Shown: positions 17,368 through 26,520, numbered from the stretch's first letter. The stretch: 64,000 nucleotides of DNA from Arthrobacter_B sp038069765 (GCF_038069765.1 NZ_JBBPFS010000009.1:95540-159539); one strand, 5' to 3'. The notes: a model not told the origin generated them from the sequence alone. Made by a program: numbers and translations.

Positions 17368-17429
17368 CATACCTCGTGCCCCGGCGGAAGGCCGGAGCGG
17401 TTTCTATCTCAGGTGCGGCTGACGCCGGA

Positions 17430-18719
17430 CTACTTGGCGATCTTCGCTTCGACGTTGCTGACCATCGTTGCCCAGGACTCTGCTGGATCGCCCTGGCCCT
17501 TGATCAGGGCAAGCTCAGTGCCGCCCCAGTCGGCCCAAACAGCACCCATTTCCGGGATGGCCGGCATGGGGACGCCGTTGGCGCCGATCTCGCCAAAGGC
17601 GGCGACAGTCGGGTCTGCGGCTGCCTTGTCGAACGACGCATTCAGGGCCGGCGGACGTCCGCCGCCTTCAAACATGGCGTCCTGCACGGCCTCGGTGGTG
17701 AGGTAGTTCAGGGCAAACTCAGTGGCGGCCAGGGAGTTCGCGCTCTTGGAGCTGATGAAGAAGCCGTTGACGCCCACAAAGGGCTGCGCCGGCTGATCGC
17801 CCGCGGTCGGCAGCGGGTCAACGACGACGTTGATCCCGGCTTCCTCCGCCAGCGGCACGTTCCACGGCCCCGTCAGGAAATACGGGGACGCTCCGGCGTT
17901 GAACTTTTCCTTGGCAATGTCTGCGGTGATGTTGGAGTTCAGGATGCCGGCTCCGGCCTCGCCCCATTCCTTCACCTTTGCGGCGAAAGCAGCACCGTTT
18001 TCGTTGCCCAGCTCCAGCTTCGACGCATCATAGCCGCCGGTCTCGTCAGTTCCGAAGACGGGAACACCCATGGAGGTCTGGAACGGGTACAGGTGGTACG
18101 GGTCGCCCTGCTTGGGATCCATCCCTACCAGGAACGGGAACTCGGCGCCCTTGGTGGCAACGGCGTCCTTGCCGTTGGCAATGACTTCGTCCATGGTTGC
18201 TGCCGGTTCGGGAACCAGGTCCGCGTTGCGCAGCAGACCGATGTTCTCGATGGAGTAGGGCACACCGTAGGTGCTGCCCTCATAGGTCATGGCGGCGACC
18301 GCGGACTCCTGGAAGTCTGCTGCCTTGTCACCCAGCTCGATCGGGGAAATTACGCCGTTCAGGACAAATTTGCCCAGCCAGTCGTGCGGGCCCACGATCA
18401 GGTCGGGACCTTTTCCGCTGGGGACCTGTGTGATGAAGTCGTCGGAGACCTTCTCGAAGTCCTTCGTCACCAGCTTGATTTCAATGCCGGTGTCTTCCTT
18501 GAACTGGGCCGTGACATCGGTCAGAGCCGGCGAGCGTTCCGCATCGACCCACATGGTGAGTGTGGTGGCGCCGGCGGTGGACAGGTCCGTGGAGTCCGCG
18601 CTTTCGGCGGAATCACCGCCGCCGCAGGCGGTCAGGACAAGAGCAGCGGTGACCGAAACGGCCCCGAGAGCGAGGGAGCGGCGGCGAGACGCCGTCATAC
18701 CCGTGGTGTGCACCTTCAT
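17430..18719 (-). CDS. malE: Maltose/maltodextrin-type ABC substrate-binding lipoprotein MalE, 429 aa
   Basis: This is a membrane-tethered extracellular binding protein. The N-terminus is a lipoprotein signal with lipobox TACGGG (LVLTAC, Cys about 32). The mature protein has the family 1 solute-binding fold, with MWVDAERSPALTDVTAQFKE, GPDLIVGPHDWLG, EFPFLVGMDPKQGDPYHLYP and LTGPWNVP in MalE-like order. The ATG is preceded by AGGAGAGG. It is first in the malEFG operon, and its promoter carries a LacI-type palindrome (18851-18866). The divergent GH13 enzyme and the LacI gene point to alpha-glucosides as substrates. Confidence 0.94.
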   Translation of the reverse strand: MKVHTTGMTASRRRSLALGAVSVTAALVLTACGGGDSAESADSTDLSTAGATTLTMWVDAERSPALTDVTAQFKEDTGIEIKLVTKDFEKVSDDFITQVPSGKGPDLIVGPHDWLGKFVLNGVISPIELGDKAADFQESAVAAMTYEGSTYGVPYSIENIGLLRNADLVPEPAATMDEVIANGKDAVATKGAEFPFLVGMDPKQGDPYHLYPFQTSMGVPVFGTDETGGYDASKLELGNENGAAFAAKVKEWGEAGAGILNSNITADIAKEKFNAGASPYFLTGPWNVPLAEEAGINVVVDPLPTAGDQPAQPFVGVNGFFISSKSANSLAATEFALNYLTTEAVQDAMFEGGGRPPALNASFDKAAADPTVAAFGEIGANGVPMPAIPEMGAVWADWGGTELALIKGQGDPAESWATMVSNVEAKIAK

Positions 18720-18849
18720 TGGTGAACCTCTCCTAAATTTTCAAAATGGATTCCGGCGTTTTTCAGCGCTGCTGTCCGGGCCTCCTGCGCTGGCGCAGGA
18801 GATAAGGCAGGAGCAACGGAACACTCCATCGGGACCTCAGTACGGAGAA

Positions 18850-18879
18850 AGTGTAAGCGCGTACACGTTGTGCGTCCAA
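18850..18879 (-). promoter_or_regulatory. malE promoter with embedded LacI-type operator
   Basis: On the minus strand a -35 TTGGAC (18874-18879) and a -10 TACACT (18850-18855) are 18 bp apart. The near-palindrome GTGTAAGCGCGTACAC (18851-18866) covers the -10 and the spacer. It matches the LacI/GalR operator style with a central CG, and a LacI gene lies 2 kb away. The leader to malE is about 125 nt. Confidence 0.8.
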
Positions 18880-18995
18880 TCACAGACCTGCGTCACGGTT
18901 TAGACCCGCATTCGCTGCCGCTGTTTCACCCCCATCCCCTGCTGTGACCCAGCAATCCGGGAAATAGTCAGTAATCTTAGGACTGACCCGAGTTG

Positions 18996-19035
18996 TGCAA
19001 GCGTTTTCATTCTGGGTGCGGTATGCCCCTAGGAT
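18996..19035 (+). promoter_or_regulatory. GH13 promoter with cre/LacI-like operator
   Basis: TGCAAGCGTTTTCA (18996-19009) fits the pattern TGNAANCGNTTNCA of LacI-family operators. It lies just upstream of a TAGGAT box (19030-19035) whose spacing of 7 nt to the ATG at 19043 suggests a leaderless mRNA. A bound repressor would cover the -35 area. The site is 130 bp from the malE operator in the same divergent spacer. Confidence 0.65.
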
Positions 19036-19042
19036 GGCACCC

Positions 19043-20767
19043 ATGCTCAGCCACGTAATCCCCGGCACCGGTGCAGAAACCGGCCCGGCCCTTGTCCCCC
19101 TGCACGCCGCCTCCAGCGAACATGACCGGCAGTGGTGGCGTTCTTCCGTCATCTACCAGGTGTATCCGCGCTCGTTCCGGGATCTCAGCGGCGACGGCAT
19201 CGGCGACCTGCCCGGCATCACCGCCGAGGTGGACTCGCTGGCCGAGCTCGACATCGATGCGCTGTGGCTGTCCCCGTTCTACAAGTCCCCGCAGAACGAC
19301 GCCGGGTATGACGTGGCCGATTACTGCTCCGTTGACCCGCTGTTCGGCACGCTGGACGACTTCGACGCCCTGGTGGCAAAGGCCTCCGGACACGGCATCC
19401 GGATCATCGTGGACCTTGTGCCCAACCACTGCTCCAACGAACACGCACTCTTCCAGTCCGCCCTGGCGGCCCCCGCCGAATCCCCCGAGCGCGACATGTT
19501 CATTTTCCGGAACGGCTCCGGAGAAAACGGAGACCTTCCGCCGAACAACTGGCAGTCCCATTTCGGGGGTTCCGCATGGACCCGCACCACCAACACGGAC
19601 GGCACGCCGGGCCAGTGGTACCTGCACCTGTTCGATTCCAGCCAGCCGGACTTCAACTGGGACAACCCGGCGGTGCGCGCCGAGTTTGAGCGGGTGCTCC
19701 GCTTCTGGCTGGACCGCGGAGTCGGCGGGTTCCGCGTGGACGTAGCCCACGCCCTGGTGAAGAAATCAGGCCTCCCGGACTGGGGCGGCCGGGCGGACGG
19801 CTGCTCGTCGGAGGGTTTCCCCGGCCACGAGGCACCGATGTTCGGCCAGGCCGAAGTGCACGACATCTACCGTTCCTGGCGGAAGCTGCTGGAGAGCTAC
19901 GACGGCGAGCGCGTGCTGTGCGCCGAAGCCACCATCGATCCCCTGGACCGGCTCTCGGACTGGGTGCGTCCGGATGAAATGCACCAGACCTTCAACTTCG
20001 CCTACCTGCACCACGACTGGCAGGCCGGCGCCGTCCGCCACGTCATCCAGTCCTCCCTCGAGGCCTTCGACAAGGTGGGGGCGCCCACCACCTGGGTGCT
20101 CTCAAACCACGACGTCGTACGCCACGCCACACGCTTCGGCCTCGAAGGACACCAGGACCGCCCGGGCGACGGCCTGGGGCCCGATGACCGCCAGCCCGAC
20201 TATGAGCTGGGGCTCTCGCGCGCCCGCGCCGCAACTCTGCTCATGCTCGCCCTGCCCGGCGGCGTCTACCTCTATCAGGGAGAGGAACTGGGGCTGCCGG
20301 ACCACACCACCATGCCGCATGACTTCCGTGAGGATCCGACCTACCACCGCACCGGCGGTGCCCGCCTGGGCCGCGACGGCTGCCGCGTCCCGCTGCCCTG
20401 GTACTCCGCTGCCGACGGCTTCGGTTTCAGCAGCACCGGCGCTTCCTGGCTGCCCCAGCCCGCCGAATGGGCGTCGCTGGCCCGGGATGTGCAGCGTGAA
20501 GATCCGGCCTCAACCCTGAACCTGTACCGCAGCGCACTGGCCGTGCGCCGGGAGTACGCCCTGGGCGCCGGATCACTGGCCTGGTGGCCCGGCGTCAACA
20601 ACGACTCGGTGGTTGCCTTCCTGAACGGTGAAGTGCTGACGGTGCTGAACATGGGTGCCGAGCCGCTGTACCTGCCGGAGGGTGAGGTTCTGGTGGCCAG
20701 TGAAGCCGGCTCCGGGAGCGACGGCGTCCTGCTGCCCAACCATGCCGTCTGGCTCCGGCTAGGCTAA
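19043..20767 (+). CDS. GH13 alpha-glucosidase (oligo-alpha-glucosidase type), 574 aa
   Basis: This is a cytosolic retaining glycoside hydrolase cleaving terminal alpha-glucose from imported maltose-type oligosaccharides. The barrel motifs are complete: DLVPNHCS, nucleophile Asp233 in GGFRVDVAH, acid/base Glu295 in LCAEATI, and Asp357 in LSNHDVVRH. RSSVIYQVYPRSF near residue 33 is characteristic of the alpha-glucosidase/oligo-1,6-glucosidase branch. There is no signal peptide. The ATG at 19043 is 7 nt after TAGGAT. It is divergent from malEFG and followed by a LacI gene. A close paralogue lies at 59877-61592. Exact linkage preference is not decided by sequence. Confidence 0.93.
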   Translation: MLSHVIPGTGAETGPALVPLHAASSEHDRQWWRSSVIYQVYPRSFRDLSGDGIGDLPGITAEVDSLAELDIDALWLSPFYKSPQNDAGYDVADYCSVDPLFGTLDDFDALVAKASGHGIRIIVDLVPNHCSNEHALFQSALAAPAESPERDMFIFRNGSGENGDLPPNNWQSHFGGSAWTRTTNTDGTPGQWYLHLFDSSQPDFNWDNPAVRAEFERVLRFWLDRGVGGFRVDVAHALVKKSGLPDWGGRADGCSSEGFPGHEAPMFGQAEVHDIYRSWRKLLESYDGERVLCAEATIDPLDRLSDWVRPDEMHQTFNFAYLHHDWQAGAVRHVIQSSLEAFDKVGAPTTWVLSNHDVVRHATRFGLEGHQDRPGDGLGPDDRQPDYELGLSRARAATLLMLALPGGVYLYQGEELGLPDHTTMPHDFREDPTYHRTGGARLGRDGCRVPLPWYSAADGFGFSSTGASWLPQPAEWASLARDVQREDPASTLNLYRSALAVRREYALGAGSLAWWPGVNNDSVVAFLNGEVLTVLNMGAEPLYLPEGEVLVASEAGSGSDGVLLPNHAVWLRLG

Positions 20768-20788
20768 CTCCGGATAGGCAACCCGGGT

Positions 20789-20822
20789 TTGAGGCACCGG
20801 ACCTGAGGGTCCGGTGCCTCAA
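20789..20822 (+). terminator. Perfect 15-bp stem-loop after the GH13 gene
   Basis: TTGAGGCACCGGACC (20789-20803) pairs with GGTCCGGTGCCTCAA (20808-20822) around a 4-nt TGAG loop, 22 nt after the GH13 stop. There is no strong T-run. It is a likely terminator that separates the enzyme from the LacI gene. Confidence 0.75.
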
Positions 20823-20870
20823 CTCTGTGGGTCCGGCGCAATGAAGCACTACCAGAACCGAGGATCGTAC

Positions 20871-21890
20871 ATGGCAGGGATCAAAGACGTGGCCGCCCGC
20901 GCGGGAGTCTCGTCGGCCACGGTGTCGCGCGCCCTGAGCGGCAACGGCAAGGTCTCCGAGGCCACGCGCCGGAAGGTTCAGGCGGCAGCCGACGAGCTCG
21001 GTTTTGTCATTTCCTACAACGCGTCGTCCCTGGCCTCCGGGCGCAGCCGCAACATCGGGATTGTCATGCCCACCGTTGGCCGCTGGTACTTTTCGCAGGT
21101 GCTCGAGGGTGCCGCCGCTGCACTGATCGACGCCGGCTACGACCTGACCCTGTACAACACCAGTGACGGCCCGGGGCACCGCGAAAGCGTGCTGACAGAG
21201 ATGCTGCGGCGCCAGCGGCTGGACGCCGTAATTGCGGTGGCGCTCAAACTCACCGATGAGGAACTGGGCCAGCTGCATGCGGTGGGCAAGCCGATTGTCG
21301 CCATTGGCGGGCCCCTGCCGCAGACCCACACCATTCGGGTGGACGAGGCCAACATTTCGGTGCTGGCTACGGAGCACCTCATCGCGCTGGGCCATACGCG
21401 GATTGCCCACATTGGCGGCGGGGAAGAGCGTGAGCGTGATTTCCGGCTGGGCAGTACGCGCCGGGACGGGTATGAACAGGCGATGGGCCGGGCGGGCCTG
21501 GAAAGCCTTCACATTAATAGTCCGGACTTCTCCGTTGCCAGCGGCGTGAGCGCCGCCAAGACTCTGCTGGCTGCTCCCCGAAACCGTCCCACCGGCATCT
21601 TCTGCGCCTCGGACGAAATTGCCGTCGGGACTATTCTTGCCGCCAGGGGCCTGGGACTGCGCGTTCCCGAGGACCTGTCCGTGATTGGGATCGACGGCCA
21701 CGAACTCGGTGAGGTTTTTGGGTTGACCACCATCAGCCAGGACCCGCGGGGACAGGGAGCCGCCGCCGTCGCCGCCGTACTCTCGCTCCTGGCGCAGAAA
21801 CCGCCGGAAGCCGACTGGATCCAGCGGTTTTATCCGACCGAGTTCGTCGTCCGCTCCAGCACCTCGGTACCGGCGGATCTGCGCAGCTGA
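20871..21890 (+). CDS. LacI-family transcriptional regulator, probably of the alpha-glucoside genes, 339 aa
   Basis: The N-terminal helix-turn-helix (IKDVAARAGVSSATVSRAL, residues 4-22) and hinge are followed by a periplasmic-binding-like ligand domain (IGIVMPTVGRWYFSQVLEGA, IFCASDEIAVGTILAARGLG, SVIGIDGHELGEVFGLTTI). The ATG at 20871 is chosen because GAGGA lies 7 nt upstream; an ATG ten codons earlier has no such site. Its location, directly downstream of the GH13 gene and near two LacI-type operators, suggests it represses malEFG and the alpha-glucosidase and is released by a maltose-type sugar. That target is inferred. Confidence 0.92.
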   Translation: MAGIKDVAARAGVSSATVSRALSGNGKVSEATRRKVQAAADELGFVISYNASSLASGRSRNIGIVMPTVGRWYFSQVLEGAAAALIDAGYDLTLYNTSDGPGHRESVLTEMLRRQRLDAVIAVALKLTDEELGQLHAVGKPIVAIGGPLPQTHTIRVDEANISVLATEHLIALGHTRIAHIGGGEERERDFRLGSTRRDGYEQAMGRAGLESLHINSPDFSVASGVSAAKTLLAAPRNRPTGIFCASDEIAVGTILAARGLGLRVPEDLSVIGIDGHELGEVFGLTTISQDPRGQGAAAVAAVLSLLAQKPPEADWIQRFYPTEFVVRSSTSVPADLRS

Positions 21891-22001
21891 CCCGCCGGTA
21901 CCGTGCCCGCTGCGGCGCCCGGGGCCATGCCCTCGTCTTCGGCCCTGAACCGTGCTTGACTAAAACGTCAGTCCGCCCGGCCGAAGGAACTCCGCCCTCC
22001 C

Positions 22002-22367
22002 ATGTCGCTCTTTCTTTGGATCCTGCAGATAGTCCTGGCCCTGCTGTTCATGGGAATCGGCGGGCAGCGCCTGACACGTTCCGCGCGGCAGCTCAGACGG
22101 CTGCCCTGGACCGACGGATATCCGCCGGCAGCCATCCGGGCCCTGGGCGCCGTGGAGATTGTTGCGGGCCTGAGCCTGCTGATCCCCGGCCTGCTGGGCT
22201 GGTCCCCCCTGCTTACTCCCGCTGCCGCCGCGGGGCTGGTGCTCCTGATGGCGCTGGCGGTGGCCATGCATCTGCGACGCGGCCAGCGCCAGGCGGCAGT
22301 CCTCCCGGCTATCCTTCTGGTAATGGCCGCGATTGTGGTGTGGGGGCGGCTTACGCAGCTGCACTGA
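22002..22367 (+). CDS. DoxX-like small membrane protein, 121 aa
   Basis: Four hydrophobic segments cover about residues 4-20, 45-62, 68-85 and 98-114, the layout of the DoxX/DoxX-like family. GAVEIVAGLSLLIPGLLGW matches the conserved second helix of that family. The function is not known for most members; some act with thiol or quinone redox proteins. The ribosome site is AAGGAA about 12 nt upstream, which is distant. No partner gene is obvious; the next gene begins 52 nt downstream. Confidence 0.72.
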   Translation: MSLFLWILQIVLALLFMGIGGQRLTRSARQLRRLPWTDGYPPAAIRALGAVEIVAGLSLLIPGLLGWSPLLTPAAAAGLVLLMALAVAMHLRRGQRQAAVLPAILLVMAAIVVWGRLTQLH

Positions 22368-22419
22368 GCCCCGTCCCCGGCCGGTACCCAAAGACAGATT
22401 CCCAGGGGAGCGGAGCGGG

Positions 22420-23388
22420 ATGGCAGGAACAACGGATGCCGTGGCGGAACTCTATGCGCTGATGCCCGAGGAGTTCACGGCTGCCCGAAACCGGCGCGCT
22501 TCAGAGGCAGCGAAGGCCGGAGACAAGGCCCTGGGCAAAGCAATCCGCTCCCTGCCCAAGCCGTCGTCGGCCGCTTGGCTGGTCAATATGCTGTCACTGC
22601 ACCGGGCAGAACTGATCTCCGAAGTCCTTGAACTGGGCGCCGTCCTGCGGGAAGCGCAGAATGACCTGGACCAAAAACAGCTGCGCCATCTCAGCGGTGA
22701 ACGCCAGCGCCTGCTCCGCTCGGCCGCGAGGGAGGCACAGAACCTTGCCAAGGAGCTGGGGCATCCGGTCAGCGCTGCCGTCGGGGCCGAAGTTGAACAA
22801 ACCCTGTGGGCTGCCATGACGGATGCGGATGCCGCCGCAGCCGCAGCGAGCGGCCAGCTGGTCCGCGGGCTGGAAGCCAACGGGTGGGATCCGGTGGACG
22901 TGGAGGGTGCCGTTGCAGACCCCGGTTCGGTGCGGCCGCCGGCCTCCGGAACACATCGGACCCGCTCCTCCCCTTCCCCGGGAGCTGGCGGGGACGGCGG
23001 GGACGGCGGGGACGGCTCGGGGCCGGCGTCGAAAACGTCCGCCAGTGCCGGCACCGCCGCCCAGGCCAGAAAGGAGAAAGCTGCGGCGGACCGCGCCCGC
23101 CGTGCCGCCCGTTCCTCCCTGGAGGAAGCGCAGCGGGACGCGGCACGGGCCGAGGACGCGCTGAAGGAAGCCCAGGACGAGGTTGACGCCGTTGCTGACC
23201 GGCGCGACGAGCTGACGGATGAAATTGACGAGCTGCGCGAGCGGATCCGTGACCTGGAGCGTGAGGTGGCTTCCGTGGACCGCCGTGCGGGGACGCTGGA
23301 ACGGGCACGCGATGCCGCCCGCCGCTCGGCGCGTGCGGCGCGCCGCGCCGTGGAAAAGGCGCAGACCAAGCTGGAGGGGCTGGGCTAG
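22420..23388 (+). CDS. Uncharacterised coiled-coil protein, 322 aa
   Basis: I do not recognise a named family. Residues about 1-150 form a helical domain with KAIRSLPKPSSAAWLVNMLS, a pattern I associate with hypothetical actinobacterial proteins. A Gly/Asp/Ser-rich linker (about 165-205) contains three GDGG repeats. The rest (about 215-322) is an almost continuous Arg/Ala/Glu coiled coil (ELTDEIDELRERIRDLEREV). There is no signal peptide or membrane segment, so a cytosolic structural or nucleic-acid-associated role is possible. The ATG is preceded by GGAG at 8-12 nt. Confidence 0.75.
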   Translation: MAGTTDAVAELYALMPEEFTAARNRRASEAAKAGDKALGKAIRSLPKPSSAAWLVNMLSLHRAELISEVLELGAVLREAQNDLDQKQLRHLSGERQRLLRSAAREAQNLAKELGHPVSAAVGAEVEQTLWAAMTDADAAAAAASGQLVRGLEANGWDPVDVEGAVADPGSVRPPASGTHRTRSSPSPGAGGDGGDGGDGSGPASKTSASAGTAAQARKEKAAADRARRAARSSLEEAQRDAARAEDALKEAQDEVDAVADRRDELTDEIDELRERIRDLEREVASVDRRAGTLERARDAARRSARAARRAVEKAQTKLEGLG

Positions 23389-23529
23389 GACGCCGCACCG
23401 GAGCCTGCCGCGGATCCCGCACAGCAGGTCGGCAACCGGTAAATACGCGCAGTTTTTTCGCCCTAATTATCCGCGGGCAACGGTGGTACGTTCGAAATTC
23501 GACAGACATTACTCCCCTTTGGAGGAATC

Positions 23530-23820
23530 ATGACTGACCACGTTGCCCCCGTCAGCGACTGCGCCGTCCACAGCTGCGACTACAACCACGACGGCTGCAC
23601 CGCCTACGCCATCACGGTAGGCGGCGCCCCCGACCACGCCAGCTGCTCCACCTTCATCGACACCGCGGAAACCGGCGGCCTGCCCAAAGTCCTGGCTTCC
23701 GTGGGCGCCTGCCTGCGCAGCGAATGCCGGCACAATGACCACCTCATGTGCACCGCCCATGACGTCAAAGTCGGCCCGGGCGCTGAACTGGCTGATTGCC
23801 TGACCTACCAGCCGCGCTAG
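23530..23820 (+). CDS. DUF1540 protein with two Cys-rich repeats, 96 aa
   Basis: Two similar Cys clusters are seen: one at 11-39 (DCAVHSCDYNHDGCTAYAI then HASC) and one at 61-90 (ACLRSECRHNDHLMCTAHDV then ADC). Each has four Cys spaced as in DUF1540, a family thought to bind metal but without a known role. The ATG follows TTGGAGGAATC, a strong ribosome site. It stands alone with about 140 bp of upstream spacer. A zinc-ribbon or metal-storage function is only a guess. Confidence 0.85.
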   Translation: MTDHVAPVSDCAVHSCDYNHDGCTAYAITVGGAPDHASCSTFIDTAETGGLPKVLASVGACLRSECRHNDHLMCTAHDVKVGPGAELADCLTYQPR

Positions 23821-23922
23821 CTGTACCGCAGGGTGCAGATGTCCTCCCACGATCCGGGAATGTGATCCAAGCCTCATCAGCCTGTAGCGTTGGAGGCCAC
23901 AAACCCGCTTCAAAGGAGAGTT

Positions 23923-25536
23923 ATGCCCGGCTTGGACACCGCTTTGACACCGCTTCGTTTTCTGGAGCGCGCAGCACAGGTCCATCCGGACAAAACAGCG
24001 ATCATCGACGGTGACCGGCGCCTGACCTACCGCGAGTTCGCCGCGGCGGTGACCCGCACGGCGCAGGCCCTGCAGGCCTCGGGCCTGACAGCCGGCGGCC
24101 GGGCTGCCTTCCTCGGCACCAACTCCGCCGAGCTGCTGATCGCCCATTATGCCGTTCCCCTGGCCGGCGGCGTCCTGGTACCGCTGAATACGCGGTTGTC
24201 TCCGCCCGAGGTGGCCTACATCTGCAACCACTCGGGTGCCGCCGTGCTGTTCGGAGATCCGGACCTGCTCCTCGCCCTGGGTTCGGTGGAGCTGGAGACG
24301 GTCACGGAGGTTATTGCCGTACCCCTCCAGGACGGAAGCCCCGGCACCGTGGAGGGCACGACGTCGTACGCCGATTTCCTGGCGCGCGGCACCGACAGCC
24401 CGCTCTCCTGGGACGTGGCGGATGAAGACGCCGTCATCACGCTGAATTACACCTCCGGCACCACCGGCCGCCCCAAGGGCGTGATGTACACCCACCGCGG
24501 CGCCTACCTGAACTCGCTGGGCGAAGTGCATCACCAGGGCTTCACCGCCGACAGCGTTTATCTGTGGACGCTTCCCATGTTCCACTGCAACGGCTGGTGC
24601 ACCACGTGGGCCCTGACCGCAGCCTCCGGAACGCAAGTCTGCCTGCGCGCGGTCCGGGGCCCGGACATCTGGCGCCTAATCGATTCCTGCGGCGTGGACC
24701 ACCTCGCCGGTGCGCCAACGGTGCTCAGCGCCATTGCCACCGCAGCGGAAGCCCATGAGCTGGATCATCCCCTGACCATCGTGACCGCCGGCGCACCGCC
24801 GAGCCCCACCATCATCACGAAGATCCATGAGCTGCGCGCCGCCGTGGTGCACGTCTACGGACTCACGGAGTCCTACGGACCGTATGCCGTCTGCGAACCG
24901 CAGGCCGCATGGGCAGCACTGGACGGCGAGGCCCTGGCCCGGAAGATGGCACGCCAGGGTGTGGGCATGCTGACGTCGGACCGGCTGCGGGTGGTCCGCG
25001 ACGAGGTTGGCGCCACCGGCGAGCTGACCGATGTTGCCGGCGACGGCGTCGAGATGGGCGAGATTGTCATGCGCGGCAACTCGGTGATGAAGGGTTACTA
25101 CCGCGACGACGACGGGACGGCCGACGCCTTCCGCGGCGGCTGGTTCCACACCGGCGACCTCGGCGTTATGCATCCCGACGGCTACGTCCAGCTGCTGGAC
25201 CGGTCCAAGGACGTGGTGGTTTCCGGCGGCGAGAACATCTCCACCATCGAGGTGGAACAGGCGCTGGCCAGCCATCCCGCGGTGGCCGACGTCGCCGTCA
25301 TCGGCGTCCCGGACGAGCGCTGGGGCGAGCGGCCCAAGGCCTTCGTTGTGCTCGCACCGGGCCGGAAGGTCACCGAAGATGACCTCGTGGCCCACGTCAA
25401 GGCCCGGATCGCTTCCTACAAGGCACCCCGGTCGGTGGAGTTCATTATTGACCTTCCTAAGACGTCCACCGGAAAAATCCGCAAGAATGAACTGCGGTCA
25501 CAGGAATGGGAAGGCCGGGAAGCCCGCATTAACTAA
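23923..25536 (+). CDS. AMP-forming acyl-CoA synthetase (fatty-acid-CoA ligase type), 537 aa
   Basis: This enzyme activates a carboxylic acid to its CoA ester through an acyl-adenylate. The P-loop-like signature LNYTSGTTGRPKGVMYTHRG (about 180-199), the A5 motif VYGLTESYGP, the GWFHTGDLGVMHPDGYVQLL motif and the C-terminal catalytic lysine region LPKTSTGKIRKNELR are all intact. The length and NGWCTTW pattern resemble medium- or long-chain acyl-CoA synthetases. The ATG at 23923 has AAAGGAGAG 2-3 nt upstream, and a TAGCGT box at 23885-23890 may be the -10. The substrate is not determined. Confidence 0.93.
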   Translation: MPGLDTALTPLRFLERAAQVHPDKTAIIDGDRRLTYREFAAAVTRTAQALQASGLTAGGRAAFLGTNSAELLIAHYAVPLAGGVLVPLNTRLSPPEVAYICNHSGAAVLFGDPDLLLALGSVELETVTEVIAVPLQDGSPGTVEGTTSYADFLARGTDSPLSWDVADEDAVITLNYTSGTTGRPKGVMYTHRGAYLNSLGEVHHQGFTADSVYLWTLPMFHCNGWCTTWALTAASGTQVCLRAVRGPDIWRLIDSCGVDHLAGAPTVLSAIATAAEAHELDHPLTIVTAGAPPSPTIITKIHELRAAVVHVYGLTESYGPYAVCEPQAAWAALDGEALARKMARQGVGMLTSDRLRVVRDEVGATGELTDVAGDGVEMGEIVMRGNSVMKGYYRDDDGTADAFRGGWFHTGDLGVMHPDGYVQLLDRSKDVVVSGGENISTIEVEQALASHPAVADVAVIGVPDERWGERPKAFVVLAPGRKVTEDDLVAHVKARIASYKAPRSVEFIIDLPKTSTGKIRKNELRSQEWEGREARIN

Positions 25537-25605
25537 AGGCGTCCCGCGGCGCCGGTTCTCGTCACCGCGTTTCCCGGGGAACATCTTTGAGCAAGGGAGA
25601 AATTC

Positions 25606-26520
25606 ATGGCTGCCGTCGTGCTGGGCTGGAATCCTGCCACCGCGTTTGGTGCCGGTCCCGGCCGTGCGGACTACCGCACGGCGGCCTCCACCGTGCAGCG
25701 CACCGGGCTCTACGGCACCCGGTGGCGGGTAGGCCGGGGCCAGCAGCTGGATCCCGGGACCGACGCGTGGCTTTTCGCCCAGGGCCGGCACGGGCGCGGA
25801 CTGCTCGGGCACGGCGTCGTTGCCTCCGCACCCCAGCCCGGTGCGGCCCTGCCGGCCCGGCTCGGCCTGCTGGCCGGCATCGTCTTTGACCTGCTCCTCC
25901 CGCCGGGCGACGCCCTGCCCGCCGATGGGCTGGCGGAGAGCGTCCCGGACCTGAACTGGAACGCCGTCCGCAGCACCGGAACCGCGGTTCCGGACCAGGC
26001 CGAGGTGCAGCTCCGGGCGGCCTGGACCACGTTCCTGCGGTCCCGCCCCGTTTCCGGGGACTGGCTTGCCGCCGCCGACCCCACAGTCCCCCTTCCGGGA
26101 AGCCTCCCCCAGGACAGCCTGCGGACCGTGGGAATCAACCGCTACGAGCAGGATCCCGACGCCGTCCGGCAGTGCGTCTCTTTTCACGGCACCTCCTGCG
26201 CGGCCTGCGGCTTGTCAATGGAGCAGGTTTACGGTCCGGCCGGCGCCGCCTTTGTCCAGGTGCACCACATTGTTCCGCTGTCCTCCATCTCCCCGGACTA
26301 CACACTGGATCCGGTGGCGGACCTGGTGCCGCTGTGCCCCAACTGCCACGCCGTGGCTCACCTCGGGGTACCCGATCCGTACACGCCCGGTGAACTGCGG
26401 CGGATGCTGGCAGCCGCGGCCGGACCGGTGGCCCCAGCGAATCCCCTTGCGGGTTCGGTCCCCACCAACGAGGAACTGGAAGCCCAGGCGGATGCGGCAC
26501 GCCTGCGGGACAACCGGTAG
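25606..26520 (+). CDS. EVE-like/HNH endonuclease, putative modification-dependent restriction enzyme, 304 aa
   Basis: The C-terminal half has a complete HNH nuclease with a zinc knuckle: CAACG (first CxxC), VQVHHIVPLSSISPDYTLDP, and DLVPLCPNCHAVAH (second CxxC). The N-terminal about 140 residues contain TRWRVGRGQQLDPGTDAWLF followed by QGRHGRGLLGHGVVASA, which resembles the EVE/ASCH-type domain that reads modified bases. EVE-HNH proteins are known as type IV-like enzymes cutting DNA with modified cytosine. The ATG has GGGAG 7 nt upstream. No methylase or other defence gene is adjacent. The N-terminal assignment is by pattern only. Confidence 0.8.
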   Translation: MAAVVLGWNPATAFGAGPGRADYRTAASTVQRTGLYGTRWRVGRGQQLDPGTDAWLFAQGRHGRGLLGHGVVASAPQPGAALPARLGLLAGIVFDLLLPPGDALPADGLAESVPDLNWNAVRSTGTAVPDQAEVQLRAAWTTFLRSRPVSGDWLAAADPTVPLPGSLPQDSLRTVGINRYEQDPDAVRQCVSFHGTSCAACGLSMEQVYGPAGAAFVQVHHIVPLSSISPDYTLDPVADLVPLCPNCHAVAHLGVPDPYTPGELRRMLAAAAGPVAPANPLAGSVPTNEELEAQADAARLRDNR

